NCBI RefSeq assembly: GCF_023703775.1
Contig: NZ_CP098514.1
Coordinates: 1,116,001 to 1,180,000 of the forward strand
DNA: 64,000 nucleotides
Direction of reading: 5' to 3'
From: Haloplanus sp. GDY1
GTDB taxonomy: Archaea; Halobacteriota; Halobacteria; Halobacteriales; Haloferacaceae
Shown here: positions 33,796 to 42,963 of the stretch, in pieces
How the letters are laid out: every line of letters begins with the position of its first letter
How positions within the stretch are numbered: position 1 is the stretch's first letter
Position numbers and translations under genes: made by a program
The notes under the pieces: generated by a model
Database searches by the model: none
What the model saw: only the letters and a program-made list of their open reading frames with translations
Told to the model about the DNA's origin: nothing

Positions 33796-35199
33796 ATGAG
33801 CACTGACGAACCGAGTACGGCTGCAGAGGAGCACGGACACGAACACCACGAGGTAGAGGGACCGGGGTATCCGACGCCGGCGGCGATGCGTACCGAATCG
33901 GAGCGCGAGAAGACGGCCTTCGTCATGGCGCTCCGGGTCGGCATGGACGTGGACGAACCCGACTTCGTCGGCGTCGTCGACGTGGACCCCGACTCGGAGA
34001 CGTACGGAACCCTGATCGACACGGCCGAGATGCCGAACAAGGGCGACGAACTCCACCACTTCGGCTGGAACACCTGTTCGTCGTCGTGTCACGCCGAGGG
34101 GCTGACCCGGGATCACCTGATCGTCCCCGGGCAGCGCTCCTCGCGCATCCACATCGTCGACGCCAGCGACCCGCGACAGCCGACAATCGAGAAAGTGATC
34201 GAACCGGAGGAGGTGTTCGAACACGACCTCTCGGCGCCGCACACGGTCCACTGCGTGCCCGGGGGGAAGATCGTCATCAGCATGCTGGGGAACGCCGACG
34301 GCGAACTCCCCGGTGGCTTCCTCCAGCTCGATCAGGACGACTTCTCCATCGACGGCCACTGGGAGGTCGACCGGGGCGACATGGAGATGAACTACGACTA
34401 CTGGTACCAGCCCCGACACGGCGTGATGCTGTCGACGGAGTGGGCGGCGCCGGAAACCTACTATCCGGGATTCGACCTCGACGACGTCGAGGCCGGCAAG
34501 TACGGCGACAGCATCCACGTCTGGGACTGGGAAACCAAGGAACACCAGCAGACGCTGACCTTCGGCGAGGAGGGACTCATTCCGCTGGAGATCCGGATGC
34601 CCCACAACCCCGAGGAGACCGAGGGCTACGTCGGCGCCGCGCTCTCCTCGAACGTCATCCGGTTCTGGGAGGAAGACGACGGACGCTGGGAGTGGGAGAC
34701 GGTCATCGACATCGAGGACCGCGAACACCCCGACTGGGACATGCCCGTGCCGGGGCTCGTCACCGACCTCCTCCTGTCGCTCGACGACCAGTACATGTTC
34801 TTCTCGAACTGGCTCCACGGCGACGTGCGGATGTACGACATCAGCGACACGGGGAACCCGCGACTGGTCGACCAGTGCTGGGTCGGCGGCAACTTCGGTG
34901 ACCGGCAGGAGGTGGCGGGCCACGACGTCCGTGGTGCGCCCCAGATGCTCCAGCTCTCCCGCGACGGCCGGCGGCTCTACTGGACCACCTCGCTGTTCTC
35001 GTCGTGGGACAACCAGTTCTACCCCGAAATCGGCGAGGAGGGGTCGCTGATGCTGAAAGCCGACGTGTACCCCGAGGAGGGACGGATGGAACTCGACGAG
35101 GACTTCGTCGTCGACTTCGGCGACGCCCCCGGCGGACCCGCGCGCGCCCACGAGATTCGCTGGCCCGGTGGTGACTGCACCAGCGACGTCTGGCAGTGA
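33796..35199 (+). CDS. Selenium-binding protein 56 / methanethiol oxidase family protein
   Basis: A 467-residue beta-propeller protein of the SBP56/SELENBP1 family, whose studied members oxidise methanethiol to formaldehyde, H2S and H2O2; the bacterial enzyme MtoX needs copper. The family Cys motif is seen in GWNTCSSSCHAEG, with His-rich stretches VHCVPGGKIVIS and RQEVAGHDVRGAPQ. The N-terminus is His/Glu rich (EEHGHEHHE). ATG 33796 is chosen over 33781 because the TATA element (TATTTG near 33761) would place the transcript start between them. The 2Fe-2S ferredoxin gene overlaps its stop. Confidence 0.88.
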   Translation: MSTDEPSTAAEEHGHEHHEVEGPGYPTPAAMRTESEREKTAFVMALRVGMDVDEPDFVGVVDVDPDSETYGTLIDTAEMPNKGDELHHFGWNTCSSSCHAEGLTRDHLIVPGQRSSRIHIVDASDPRQPTIEKVIEPEEVFEHDLSAPHTVHCVPGGKIVISMLGNADGELPGGFLQLDQDDFSIDGHWEVDRGDMEMNYDYWYQPRHGVMLSTEWAAPETYYPGFDLDDVEAGKYGDSIHVWDWETKEHQQTLTFGEEGLIPLEIRMPHNPEETEGYVGAALSSNVIRFWEEDDGRWEWETVIDIEDREHPDWDMPVPGLVTDLLLSLDDQYMFFSNWLHGDVRMYDISDTGNPRLVDQCWVGGNFGDRQEVAGHDVRGAPQMLQLSRDGRRLYWTTSLFSSWDNQFYPEIGEEGSLMLKADVYPEEGRMELDEDFVVDFGDAPGGPARAHEIRWPGGDCTSDVWQ

Positions 35200-35516
35200 C
35201 GACCCACGAGGTCCGGTTGGAGTGGCGCGACGGCCGCAGGGACACCGTCTCCGTCGCCGCGGACGAAACCGTCATCGACGCCACGGAGCGCGAGAACCTC
35301 GGCGTCCCCTACGGCTGCCTGTACGGTGCCTGTGGCACCTGTACCGGGCGCCTGCTGGAGGGTGACCTCGTCCACGTCGAGCGTCCGCGGGGCCTGAAAC
35401 CCCACCACCGGCGGGAGGGCTACGTCCTGCTCTGTGTGGCCGCACCGCGCTCCGACTGCCGCGTCGAGGTCGGCGCGCAGGTGCAGGCCGACCTCGTGCC
35501 GAACCCGTGGAAGTGA
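35196..35516 (+). CDS. Plant-type 2Fe-2S ferredoxin
   Basis: A 106-residue ferredoxin. Cluster ligands are in GCLYGACGTCTG (CxxxxCxxC) and a fourth Cys in YVLLCVAAP. It lacks the long N-terminal domain of the main halophilic ferredoxin, so it is a specialised electron carrier. GTG 35196 overlaps the stop of the SBP56-type gene (GTGA), implying coupled synthesis; it may pass electrons for that enzyme or its metal centre. The next gene also overlaps by GTGA. Confidence 0.87.
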   Translation: MTTHEVRLEWRDGRRDTVSVAADETVIDATERENLGVPYGCLYGACGTCTGRLLEGDLVHVERPRGLKPHHRREGYVLLCVAAPRSDCRVEVGAQVQADLVPNPWK

Positions 35517-36238
35517 CGCCGTCGTCCCGGCGCCTCGCCGCCGTCGCCGCGAGCACGCTCCTGTCGACGCCCGCGGCCGCCCACGGCGCGGGCGGTACCG
35601 CGACGGGGACGGGACTCGCCTTCCCGCTCGTCGTCGCGGCCGTCGTCGGCACCAGCCTGCTCGGTGGCGGGGGCGTCCTCCTGGCGTACGGTCGATTCGA
35701 CCGGGCCGAGGGCGCCACGCATCGAGCAGTCGTTCCACTGTTGGTGCTCGCACTCGGCGGTGCCGCCGCCGCGCTCGCGGTCACCCGGGCAGCGGCGGTG
35801 ACGCTCGCCGGCACCGCGCTGGGAATCGGCATCGTCTACGTGGGCCGTGACGCGGCCGTCACGGCCTGTGGCGGCTGTGCGGACGCGACCCTCGGTGCCG
35901 TGACGCTCCACCGCAGCCTCGAAGGCGCCGTCCTCGCGACTGTCTACGCCGCGGACGCCGCCGTCGGGACCGCTGGCGCCATCCTGGTGGCCGGCCACGC
36001 AGCGGCGGAGACGGCCGCCGTCGGCTCGTTGTACGCGTCTGCGGGCCGCCGCTACGCGGTCGGTGCCGTCCTCGTCGTTCAGTTGGGGTTCGTCGTCGGC
36101 GTCGGCGTCGGCTGGGACGTTATCGACGCCGTTCCCGCGGTCGTTCAGGCGGCGTTGCTCGCGGTCGTCGGTGGCGTCCTGCTGGCCGCGGGCGGCCACG
36201 AGGTGCGTCGCCGACGGGTGGCGGCCGTCCCGGCGTAG
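35513..36238 (+). CDS. ZIP-like multi-pass membrane protein, paralogue A
   Basis: A 241-residue membrane protein with about seven or eight helices and a signal-like N-terminus ending AAA before HGAGG. The motifs LHRSLEGAVLAT and AGHAAAETAAVG resemble the metal-binding HxxxEG and HxxxE of ZIP transporter helices 4 and 5. A conserved CGGCAD precedes the first. If signal peptidase cuts after AAA, the mature protein would start with His, as in some copper-binding proteins. A paralogue lies at 40910-41632. GTG 35513 overlaps the ferredoxin stop (GTGA); an in-frame GTG at 35507 is possible. Role in metal transport is inferred. Confidence 0.72.
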   Translation: MTPSSRRLAAVAASTLLSTPAAAHGAGGTATGTGLAFPLVVAAVVGTSLLGGGGVLLAYGRFDRAEGATHRAVVPLLVLALGGAAAALAVTRAAAVTLAGTALGIGIVYVGRDAAVTACGGCADATLGAVTLHRSLEGAVLATVYAADAAVGTAGAILVAGHAAAETAAVGSLYASAGRRYAVGAVLVVQLGFVVGVGVGWDVIDAVPAVVQAALLAVVGGVLLAAGGHEVRRRRVAAVPA

Positions 36239-37024
36239 CTACGACACCGGGACCCCGTCTTCCCACAGCAACTCGAAGAGCTGTGAGAGCGTCGCGTAGA
36301 GGTGCGGACTGGTCGTCGAGATGCCCACGTAGCCGTCGTCGTTCGGCGCCCGGAACGCGAGGAGGACGTTCTCGCCGTCGTAGGTGTAGAGCCGCCCCCG
36401 GATGTCCTGGACGAACCGAATCGTCATCAGCTCGGTCGCCCGGTCACGGACCGCGGGGTCGAGGTCCCGGTCGTCCGAGATGAGCGCCCTGATCTCCACG
36501 CCGGCGTCGGCCTTGGCCGCCAGGAGTTCGGCGTGGTGGTTGGCGATCCGTTCGAAGCTCTCGGGGGTCGTGATCATGAGAATCTCCTCGGTGGCGTCCT
36601 CGGCGAGTCGCTCCAGTTTCTCGAGGATGTGGTGGCGGTTCGGATACGACCAGCTGATATCCACCTCGTCGTCGCCCTCGTCGCCGTAGTCCGCCTCGTC
36701 GACGGCGTCGAGGAAGTGTTCGCCGAGCCCCTGAATCTCGTCGAGTCTCCGGACGTGTTCGCGGCGCTTGAAGTCGCGAAACTGTGACACCGCCTGGTTC
36801 GGCTCCACCGGGCCGAACTTCTTGGGACGGCCCTCCTGTACGACGACGAACCCCTTGGTGTTCAGGGAATCGAGGACGTCGTACACGCGCGACTGGGGGA
36901 CGCCGGCGCGCGAGGCGACCTCCTTGGCCGTCGACGTCCCCCCCTGCAACAGGCCGACGTACGTCGCCGCCTCGTACTCCGACAGCCCCATCTCCTGTAG
37001 GTAAATCTCCGGCTGGGAACTCAC
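36239..37024 (-). CDS. TrmB family transcriptional regulator
   Basis: A 261-residue TrmB-type regulator. The N-terminal winged helix (residues about 8-75) has LSEYEAATYVGLLQGG and GVPQSRVYDVLDSL; the C-terminal effector domain (about 115-255) has ILMITTPESFERI. Starts at GTG 37024. TrmB proteins bind sugars or other ligands and control nearby or global genes. It is divergent from the copper amine oxidase operon, the likeliest local target. Its stop abuts that of the ZIP-like gene. Confidence 0.88.
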   Translation of the reverse strand: MSSQPEIYLQEMGLSEYEAATYVGLLQGGTSTAKEVASRAGVPQSRVYDVLDSLNTKGFVVVQEGRPKKFGPVEPNQAVSQFRDFKRREHVRRLDEIQGLGEHFLDAVDEADYGDEGDDEVDISWSYPNRHHILEKLERLAEDATEEILMITTPESFERIANHHAELLAAKADAGVEIRALISDDRDLDPAVRDRATELMTIRFVQDIRGRLYTYDGENVLLAFRAPNDDGYVGISTTSPHLYATLSQLFELLWEDGVPVS

Positions 37025-37254
37025 ACCACCCTCTCGCCGCCCGATCCACTTGCCAGTTGCCCCGCTCGGTGCCCGATTTGAAGAATGAATATGCGTTAAT
37101 ACACCATATATTTACAACTCGTCGGTGGTGAAGTAGATATAATATCCCCAGAACGTCTGACTTTATCCGTGGAGAAGACAATGTTCGGCTACCAAGACAG
37201 AGAAAAGGAGAACGAACGAACACCAAAGATCGAAATAGGTGCAGGTGATTCGCA
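37025..37254. promoter_or_regulatory. AT-rich divergent promoter region, trmB-type gene / amine oxidase
   Basis: 230 bp without a gene. AT-rich tracts CCATATATTTACA (about 37105-37117) and GATATAATATCC (about 37135-37146) suit promoter elements. A weaker GAAATAG near 37225-37231 is at -27 relative to the amine oxidase ATG. No strong palindrome was found by eye. Confidence 0.45.
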
Positions 37255-39198
37255 ATGGCAGTAGACCTCGACGAGACGAGCGTCACGCACCCGCTGGACC
37301 CGCTGACGACCGACGAGATCGCCGCCGCGACCGACGTCCTCGAATCGGAGTGGGACGTCGCCGAGGACGCGGTGTATCACAACGTCGTTCTCGACGAACC
37401 CGAGAAGGAGTTCGTCCGGGCCTACGAGGAGGGCGATCACTTCGACCGCGAGGCCTTCATCGTCGTCCGACAGGGCGGGGAGACCTACGAGGCGACTGTC
37501 TCGATCACGGGCGAGGAGCTGCTCGGCGTCGAACACGTCGAGGACGTCCAGCCGGCGATCACGCCGCCGGAGGTCGACCAGGCCGAGCAGGTCGTCATCA
37601 ACGACCCCGAGTGGCAGGAGGCGGCGGCGAAGCGGGGCGTCGAGAACTTCGACCTCGCCATCGTCGATCCGTGGCCGGCGAGCGGCTTCGAACCGGACTC
37701 GCACGCCGACCGCCGCCTCGTCCGCGCCATCTCCTGGATCCGGACCGAGGAGGAGGACAACGGCTACGCCCGCCCCATCGAGGGCCTGTTCGCCTTCGTC
37801 GACCTGGACGAGATGGAGGTCGTGAAAATCGAGGACAACGGCGTCGTCGACGAGGACAGCCCGCTCCCGCCCGAGGACGCCGACTTCCGGGCCGACAGGG
37901 TGGCGACTCGCGACGACTTCAAACACCTCGACGTGGTCCAGCCCGAGGGGCCGAGCTTCGAGGTCGACGGCCAGACCGTCGAGTGGCTGGACTGGGAGTT
38001 CCAGGTCGGCTGGACGCCCCGGGAGGGCCTCGTCTTCCACGACGTGACCTTCGAGGACGAGGGCGAACAGCGGAAGGTGCTCCACCGCGCCTCGGCCTCC
38101 GAGATGGCCGTCCCGTACGGCGACAGCGACCCCAACCACTCCTGGAAGGAGGCGTTCGACATCGGCGAGTTCCACGTCGGTCGGATGGCGAACGTGCTGA
38201 CCGAGGGCTGTGACTGCCTCGGCGAGATGCACTACTTCGACGTGGCGATGAACGACACCAACGGCGACCCCAAGACGCTCCCGAACGCCATCTGCATGCA
38301 CGAGGAGGACGACGGCGTCCTCTGGAAGCACACGGAGTGGCGGAAAGAGCACACCGAGGTCCGGCGTCGTCGCCGCCTCGTCGTCTCCTTCATCGCCACC
38401 GTCTACAACTACGACTACGGGTTCTACTGGTACTTCTACCCCGACGGCTCCATCGAGGGCGAGGTCCGGCTGACGGGCATCGACTCCAACGGGATGGTGC
38501 CCGCCGACGAGGACGCCACCGACACCAACGGCGAGTACGAACTCGTCGCGCCGCAGGTCAAGACCTCGATCCACCAGCACCACTTCAACTTCCGCCTGGA
38601 CTTCGACATCGACGACACGCCCAACCGGGTGAAGGAGGTCCACAACGAACCCGTCGGGAGCGATCGCAAGAAGGGGTTCAAGGCGAAGGAGACGGTCCTG
38701 GAGTCCGAGATGGAGGCCCGCGACGACATCGACCCCCTGAACGGCAAGTACTGGCGGGTCGAGAGCACGGAGACGACGAACTCCTACGGCCGGCCCTGCG
38801 GCTACAAGCTGGAGCCCCACACCAACGTCAACTCGCCGGCGAGGCCCACCTCCAGCACGAAAAAGCGGGCCGGATTCATCCAGAACAACTTCTGGACGAC
38901 ACAGTACGACCCCGACGAGCGGTTCGCGGCCGGCGACTACCCCAACCAGAACGACGACACGACGGGACTGGCCGAGTGGACCGAGAAGGACCGCGACCTC
39001 GACGGCGAGGACGTGGTCTGCTGGTACACGCTCGGCGTCAACCACGTCACCCGTGCGGAGGACTGGCCGGTCCTCCCCGTCGAGGTCGCGAGCTTCTCCC
39101 TCAAGCCCGAGGGCTTCCTCGACAGCAACCCCGCCATCTCGCTCCCGCCGGAACCCTGCCACACCGAACACGACCTGACGTCCGTGGGGGACGACTGA
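37255..39198 (+). CDS. Primary amine oxidase (copper/topaquinone)
   Basis: A 647-residue copper amine oxidase, close in length to the Arthrobacter enzyme. It oxidises primary amines to aldehyde, H2O2 and ammonia. The tyrosine that becomes topaquinone is Tyr386 in TVYNYDYG (consensus NY[DE]). The catalytic-base Asp is Asp290 in PYGDSDPNHSW. Copper ligands are His440 and His442 in SIHQHHFNF and His597 in GVNHVTRAEDWP. There is no signal peptide, so it is cytoplasmic. Amt starts 2 bp after its stop, so the released ammonium and its transporter are in one operon. Confidence 0.93.
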   Translation: MAVDLDETSVTHPLDPLTTDEIAAATDVLESEWDVAEDAVYHNVVLDEPEKEFVRAYEEGDHFDREAFIVVRQGGETYEATVSITGEELLGVEHVEDVQPAITPPEVDQAEQVVINDPEWQEAAAKRGVENFDLAIVDPWPASGFEPDSHADRRLVRAISWIRTEEEDNGYARPIEGLFAFVDLDEMEVVKIEDNGVVDEDSPLPPEDADFRADRVATRDDFKHLDVVQPEGPSFEVDGQTVEWLDWEFQVGWTPREGLVFHDVTFEDEGEQRKVLHRASASEMAVPYGDSDPNHSWKEAFDIGEFHVGRMANVLTEGCDCLGEMHYFDVAMNDTNGDPKTLPNAICMHEEDDGVLWKHTEWRKEHTEVRRRRRLVVSFIATVYNYDYGFYWYFYPDGSIEGEVRLTGIDSNGMVPADEDATDTNGEYELVAPQVKTSIHQHHFNFRLDFDIDDTPNRVKEVHNEPVGSDRKKGFKAKETVLESEMEARDDIDPLNGKYWRVESTETTNSYGRPCGYKLEPHTNVNSPARPTSSTKKRAGFIQNNFWTTQYDPDERFAAGDYPNQNDDTTGLAEWTEKDRDLDGEDVVCWYTLGVNHVTRAEDWPVLPVEVASFSLKPEGFLDSNPAISLPPEPCHTEHDLTSVGDD

Positions 39199-39199
39199 G

Positions 39200-40528
39200 A
39201 TGGACGTCCTCCTCCAGGCCGATCCGGCGGTCATCGCCGAGGGGGTCAACCTCCTCTGGGTGATGGTCGCCACGTTCCTCGTGTTCTTCATGCACGCCGG
39301 CTTCGGGATGCTCGAATCCGGGCAGGTGCGCTCGAAGAACGTCGCCAACCAGCTGACGAAGAACGTCCTCACGTGGGGCGTTGGCGTCATCGCGTACTTC
39401 GTCGTCGGCGTGGCCGTCTCGGCCATCGTCGCCGGCGTCACCTCCGGCAGCGGGTTCTCGTCGCCGTTCGCCTACTACGCCGGCGGCTCGACGGCGTGGG
39501 CGAGCATCCTCTTCGGCGCCGCGTTCTCGATGGTCGCGGCCTCCATCGTCTCCGGCGCCGTGGCCGAGCGCGCCCAGCTTCGCGGCTACCTCGTCTTCAC
39601 CGTCGTCGTCGGGGCGCTCATCTACCCCGTCGCGACGGGACTGACCTGGGGCGGCGGCTTCCTCTCCACGCTCGGCTTCAGCGACTTCGCCGGCGCCGCC
39701 ATCGTCCACATGACCGGCGGGGTCTGTGGCCTCGTGGCCGCCTACCTCGTGGGACCGCGGGTCGACAAGTTCGACGCGGACGGTTCCCCGAACGTCATCC
39801 CCGGCCACTCGCTCCCCTACGCCATCCTCGGGACGCTCATCCTCGCCTTCGGCTGGTACGGCTTCAACGTCGGCACCGCCGTCAACGTGTTCCAGGTGAC
39901 CGAGGCCGGCGAACTCGCCCTCGCCGACTACGCCTACGCCGGCCGGGTCGCGATCAACACCGCGCTCGTCATGGGCGCCGGCAGCATCGGCGCCGCGCTG
40001 ATCAGCGTCGTCCGCAGCGGGAAGGTCGACAGCCTCATGACCGCGAACGGCCTGCTGGCCGGCCTCGTCTCCGTCTGCTCCATCGCGGCGGTTGCGAGCT
40101 GGCCCGCGACGCTCGTCGTCGGCTTCATCGCCGGCATCCAGGTCGTCCTCGTCTTCGACCTGCTGGAGAAGGTCGGCATCGACGACGTCTGTGCGGTGTT
40201 CCCGGTCCACGGCTCGGCTGGCGCGCTCAGCGCGCTGGCCTACCCCTTCGTCAACACCACCGCCGCGTTCTCCGTGGCCGACCTCGGCGTCCAGGTCGTC
40301 GGCATCGTCGTCCTGGCCGCCTGGGCGGCCGTCGCCACCGGCGTCGTCTACGGCGCCCTCAAGGCCCTCGGCTGGGCCCGGGTCAGCGAGGAACACGAAC
40401 GCGAGGGGCTCGACTCCTCGGAGCACGGCATCGTGACCTACCCCGAGTTCGGCGACAACTCCGTCGGCAGCGCGGGGACGCCGAACCCGGCCACGACCGA
40501 CGGCAGTGGGGTGGCCGACGATGACTGA
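39200..40528 (+). CDS. amt: Ammonium transporter
   Basis: A 442-residue Amt/MEP channel with about 11 helices. Family marks: [19 protein letters not shown] at the first helix, [33 protein letters not shown] with the pore His, and [14 protein letters not shown] with the second twin His. The last 50 residues are a cytoplasmic tail that GlnK binds in this family. The glnK start overlaps its stop by 8 bp. Follows the amine oxidase with one intervening base. Confidence 0.95.
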   Translation: MDVLLQADPAVIAEGVNLLWVMVATFLVFFMHAGFGMLESGQVRSKNVANQLTKNVLTWGVGVIAYFVVGVAVSAIVAGVTSGSGFSSPFAYYAGGSTAWASILFGAAFSMVAASIVSGAVAERAQLRGYLVFTVVVGALIYPVATGLTWGGGFLSTLGFSDFAGAAIVHMTGGVCGLVAAYLVGPRVDKFDADGSPNVIPGHSLPYAILGTLILAFGWYGFNVGTAVNVFQVTEAGELALADYAYAGRVAINTALVMGAGSIGAALISVVRSGKVDSLMTANGLLAGLVSVCSIAAVASWPATLVVGFIAGIQVVLVFDLLEKVGIDDVCAVFPVHGSAGALSALAYPFVNTTAAFSVADLGVQVVGIVVLAAWAAVATGVVYGALKALGWARVSEEHEREGLDSSEHGIVTYPEFGDNSVGSAGTPNPATTDGSGVADDD

Positions 40529-40868
40529 GATCGAGATGGTGGTCGCCTACATCCGCCCGGACAAACTCGGCGCGGTGAAACAGGCCGTCGCCGAGGCCGG
40601 CGCGCCCTCGATCACGGTGTCGAACGTCTCCGGCCGCGGGTCCCAACCGGCCAAAAAGGGCCAGTGGCGCGGCGAGGAGTACACCGTCGACCTCCACCAG
40701 AAGACGAAAGTCGAGTGCGTGGTCGCGGACGTCGAGGGGTCGGCCGTCGCCGACGCCATCCGCGAGGCCGCCCACACGGGCGAACCCGGCGACGGGAAGA
40801 TCTTCATCCTGCCCGTCGAGAACGCCATCCAGGTCCGCACCGGCAAGGAGGGACCCGAGGCGGTCTGA
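40521..40868 (+). CDS. glnK: PII nitrogen regulatory protein GlnK
   Basis: A 115-residue PII protein. It starts [13 protein letters not shown]; the T-loop has [10 protein letters not shown] with Tyr54 at the uridylylation site position; [17 protein letters not shown] is the C-terminal signature. PII senses 2-oxoglutarate and ATP/ADP and blocks Amt when nitrogen is plentiful. The ORF could start at 40506, but 40521 is the family start. Coupled to amt by an 8-bp overlap. Confidence 0.96.
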   Translation: MTEIEMVVAYIRPDKLGAVKQAVAEAGAPSITVSNVSGRGSQPAKKGQWRGEEYTVDLHQKTKVECVVADVEGSAVADAIREAAHTGEPGDGKIFILPVENAIQVRTGKEGPEAV

Positions 40869-40909
40869 CGCCGCGCTCGCCCCGTCACACCATCGTCAGC
40901 CCTCCAGCC

Positions 40910-41632
40910 ATGTTTTCGGACGCACTCCGCACCCGCGTGTTGACGACCGCCGCCCTCGGTACGGCGCTGCTCGCGGCGCCAGCGGCCGCCCACGGCACGG
41001 GCGGCCGTGCGGTCGGCCTCGACTTCCCGGTCGTGGTCGCCGCCTCCGTCGGCGCGAGTCTGCTCGGCGGCGGCCTCGTCCTCGCGGCCGTCGACCGCCT
41101 CCCCCACTCGCGCGGTGGGATTCCCCTCCTGTTGCTCGCGCTCGGCGGCCTCTCGGTCCTCCTCGCCGCCGGTGAGGCGCCGACCGGCGCGGTTCCTGGC
41201 GTCGTCGCCGGCGTGGGCGCCGTCGCCCTCGCCCGCGGCAACGCCCTCACCGACTGCGGTGCCTGCGCGGACGCGGCGCTGGGCGCCGTGACCCTCCACC
41301 GGGGCTTCGAGGGCGTCGTCCTCGCGACGGTCTACGCCGCCGACGCCGCCCTCGGCCTGCTCGGCGCGGCCGTCCTCGCGGTCCACGCCGCGGCCGAGAC
41401 GGCCGCCGTCGGGTCGCTGTACGCCGCCACGCGCCGCCACGCCCTCGGTGCCGTGCTGGCCATCCAGGCGGGCTTCGTCCTCGGCGTCGTCGCGGGGTGG
41501 GGCGTCGTCGACGCCGTCCCGACGGTCGTCGAGGCGGGCGTCCTGGCGCTCGTCGGGGGCGTCCTCCTCGCCGTCGGTGCCCGCGAGACCTACGCCCGAC
41601 ACGTCGCGCCAGCGACGCCGGCGCCGGCCTGA
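40910..41632 (+). CDS. ZIP-like multi-pass membrane protein, paralogue B
   Basis: A 240-residue paralogue of the protein at 35513-36238. Shared features: signal-like N-terminus ending in AAA-HGTGG, CGACADAALGAVTLHRGFEG, ATVYAADAALG and HAAAETAAVGSLYAATRR, then two final helices. The ZIP-type HxxxEG and HxxxE spacing is conserved. It lies 41 bp after glnK in the amine oxidase operon, just as paralogue A ends the SBP56-type operon. A role in supplying metal to the linked copper-type enzymes is an inference; it could also be an unrelated carrier or sensor. Confidence 0.72.
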   Translation: MFSDALRTRVLTTAALGTALLAAPAAAHGTGGRAVGLDFPVVVAASVGASLLGGGLVLAAVDRLPHSRGGIPLLLLALGGLSVLLAAGEAPTGAVPGVVAGVGAVALARGNALTDCGACADAALGAVTLHRGFEGVVLATVYAADAALGLLGAAVLAVHAAAETAAVGSLYAATRRHALGAVLAIQAGFVLGVVAGWGVVDAVPTVVEAGVLALVGGVLLAVGARETYARHVAPATPAPA

Positions 41633-41695
41633 CCGCCGAGCGAGAACGTGTCACTCACGGCGTATTTAAGCCGTCGGCGAGCGTCCTCCCGACCG

Positions 41696-41908
41696 ATGTC
41701 ACTCAGTGCACGCAACCGGCTGAACGGCACCGTACGCAGCGTCGAGACCGACGGCCTGATGGCCGAAGTCGCGGTCGAACTCGACGGCGGACAGGTCGTG
41801 ACCGCCGTCATCACCGCGGGATCGGTCGAGCGGCTCGGGATCGAGGAGGGAGCGACGGTCAACGCCGTCGTGAAGGCGACGGAAGTGATGGTCGAAAGCG
41901 AGGACTAA
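41696..41908 (+). CDS. Molbindin-like TOBE-domain protein
   Basis: A 70-residue single TOBE (Mop) domain: LSARNRLNGTVRSVETDGLMAEV and VTAVITAGSVERLGIEEG. Such proteins bind molybdate or tungstate as oligomers and store or sense it. ATG 41696 has TATTTAAG 26-32 bp upstream (about 41663-41670). Earlier in-frame ATG 41648 is upstream of the promoter and rejected. Its stop is interlocked with the convergent metE-like stop in CTAA. Confidence 0.88.
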   Translation: MSLSARNRLNGTVRSVETDGLMAEVAVELDGGQVVTAVITAGSVERLGIEEGATVNAVVKATEVMVESED

Positions 41909-42963
41909 TCCGCGCGGACTTCCGGCCCGAGATCGATCTCGCCGGCGTCGAGTTCGGCCTCGATCTCGCGGGTGGCCGTGACCATGTTCTCGATCTTCTG
42001 ATACGCGACCTCGCGGGGCAGGAGCTTCACGCCGCAGTCGGGGCTGACGGTCAGGTTCTCCGGCGGGACGACCGTGAAGCCCTCCAAGATGTTCTCCTTG
42101 ATCTCCTCGACGCTCTCGACCTCCGTGGTGTGGACGTCGACGACGCCGAGCGCGAGGTCGGTCGTGAACTCGGGGTCGGTGAACACGTCGATCTGTTCGT
42201 AGTCGCCGTTACACAGCTCGACGTCGAACTCGTCGATGGGATACTCCAGCAGTTCGGGGTAGATGCGGGAGTAGTCGCCGTAACAGACGTGGAGGCCGAT
42301 GCGCACCTCGTCGGGCACGCCGGCGACGATGCGTTCGAGACACTCGCCGACGATGGCGTGGTCGTCGGGCGTCGTCGCGAGCGCGGGCTCGTCGATCTGG
42401 ATGTAGCGCGCGCCGGCCTCGACGAGTGCCTCGATCTCCTCGTTCACGAGGTCCGCGAGCGCGTAGGCGAGGTCGGCGTCCGTCTCGTAGGCCTCGTTGA
42501 ACGACCACGCCGCCAGCGTGTAGGGGCCGGTGATCGGCACCTTCACCGGCTTGCTCGCGGCCGACTGGGTGAACTCGAACTCGTCGACCAGCCACGACTC
42601 GTCGTACTCGACGTCGTCGACGACCGAGGGCTTGTCGAAGTAGTTGTGGCCCCAGACCTTCACGGGGCCGTTGAACTCGTAGCCGTCGATGCGGTCGGCG
42701 AAGAACTCGACCATCTCGTTGCGGCGCATCTCGCCGTCCGAGACGGTGTCGAGTCCCGCCCGCTCGTGTTCGTCGACGATGACGCGACAGGCGTCGTCGT
42801 GGGCCTCGTGGAGGTGGTCCTCGGTGAACTTCGAGTCGGGGTCCTCGGCGAGGTCCGACACCCGGTTGAGCCACTTCGGCTTCGGGTAGGAGCCCACGAT
42901 GGAGGTGAGCAGGAAGTGGTCGTTCGGGTGGTCCGCGGGGCGGAACTGCTCGCGGTTGTTCAT
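41905..42963 (-). CDS. metE: Cobalamin-independent methionine synthase, MetE core
   Basis: A 352-residue protein matching the C-terminal catalytic half of MetE. Zinc ligands for the homocysteine thiol are visible: His and Cys in GLHVCYGDY, Glu in DVELCNGD, Cys in SPDCGVKLLPR. The GSYPKPKWL and ITGPYTLAAWS motifs are also family typical. It lacks the long N-terminal MetE half, so the methyl donor may not be methyltetrahydropteroyl-triglutamate. ATG 42963 overlaps the stop of the second MetE-like gene (ATGA), implying a complex. Confidence 0.85.
   Translation of the reverse strand: MNNREQFRPADHPNDHFLLTSIVGSYPKPKWLNRVSDLAEDPDSKFTEDHLHEAHDDACRVIVDEHERAGLDTVSDGEMRRNEMVEFFADRIDGYEFNGPVKVWGHNYFDKPSVVDDVEYDESWLVDEFEFTQSAASKPVKVPITGPYTLAAWSFNEAYETDADLAYALADLVNEEIEALVEAGARYIQIDEPALATTPDDHAIVGECLERIVAGVPDEVRIGLHVCYGDYSRIYPELLEYPIDEFDVELCNGDYEQIDVFTDPEFTTDLALGVVDVHTTEVESVEEIKENILEGFTVVPPENLTVSPDCGVKLLPREVAYQKIENMVTATREIEAELDAGEIDLGPEVRAD

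Noticed and set aside
37189-39441. 750-residue minus-strand frame opposite the amine oxidase
   Set aside because: The plus strand encodes a full copper amine oxidase with all catalytic residues; the reverse frame shows no family and unnatural composition.
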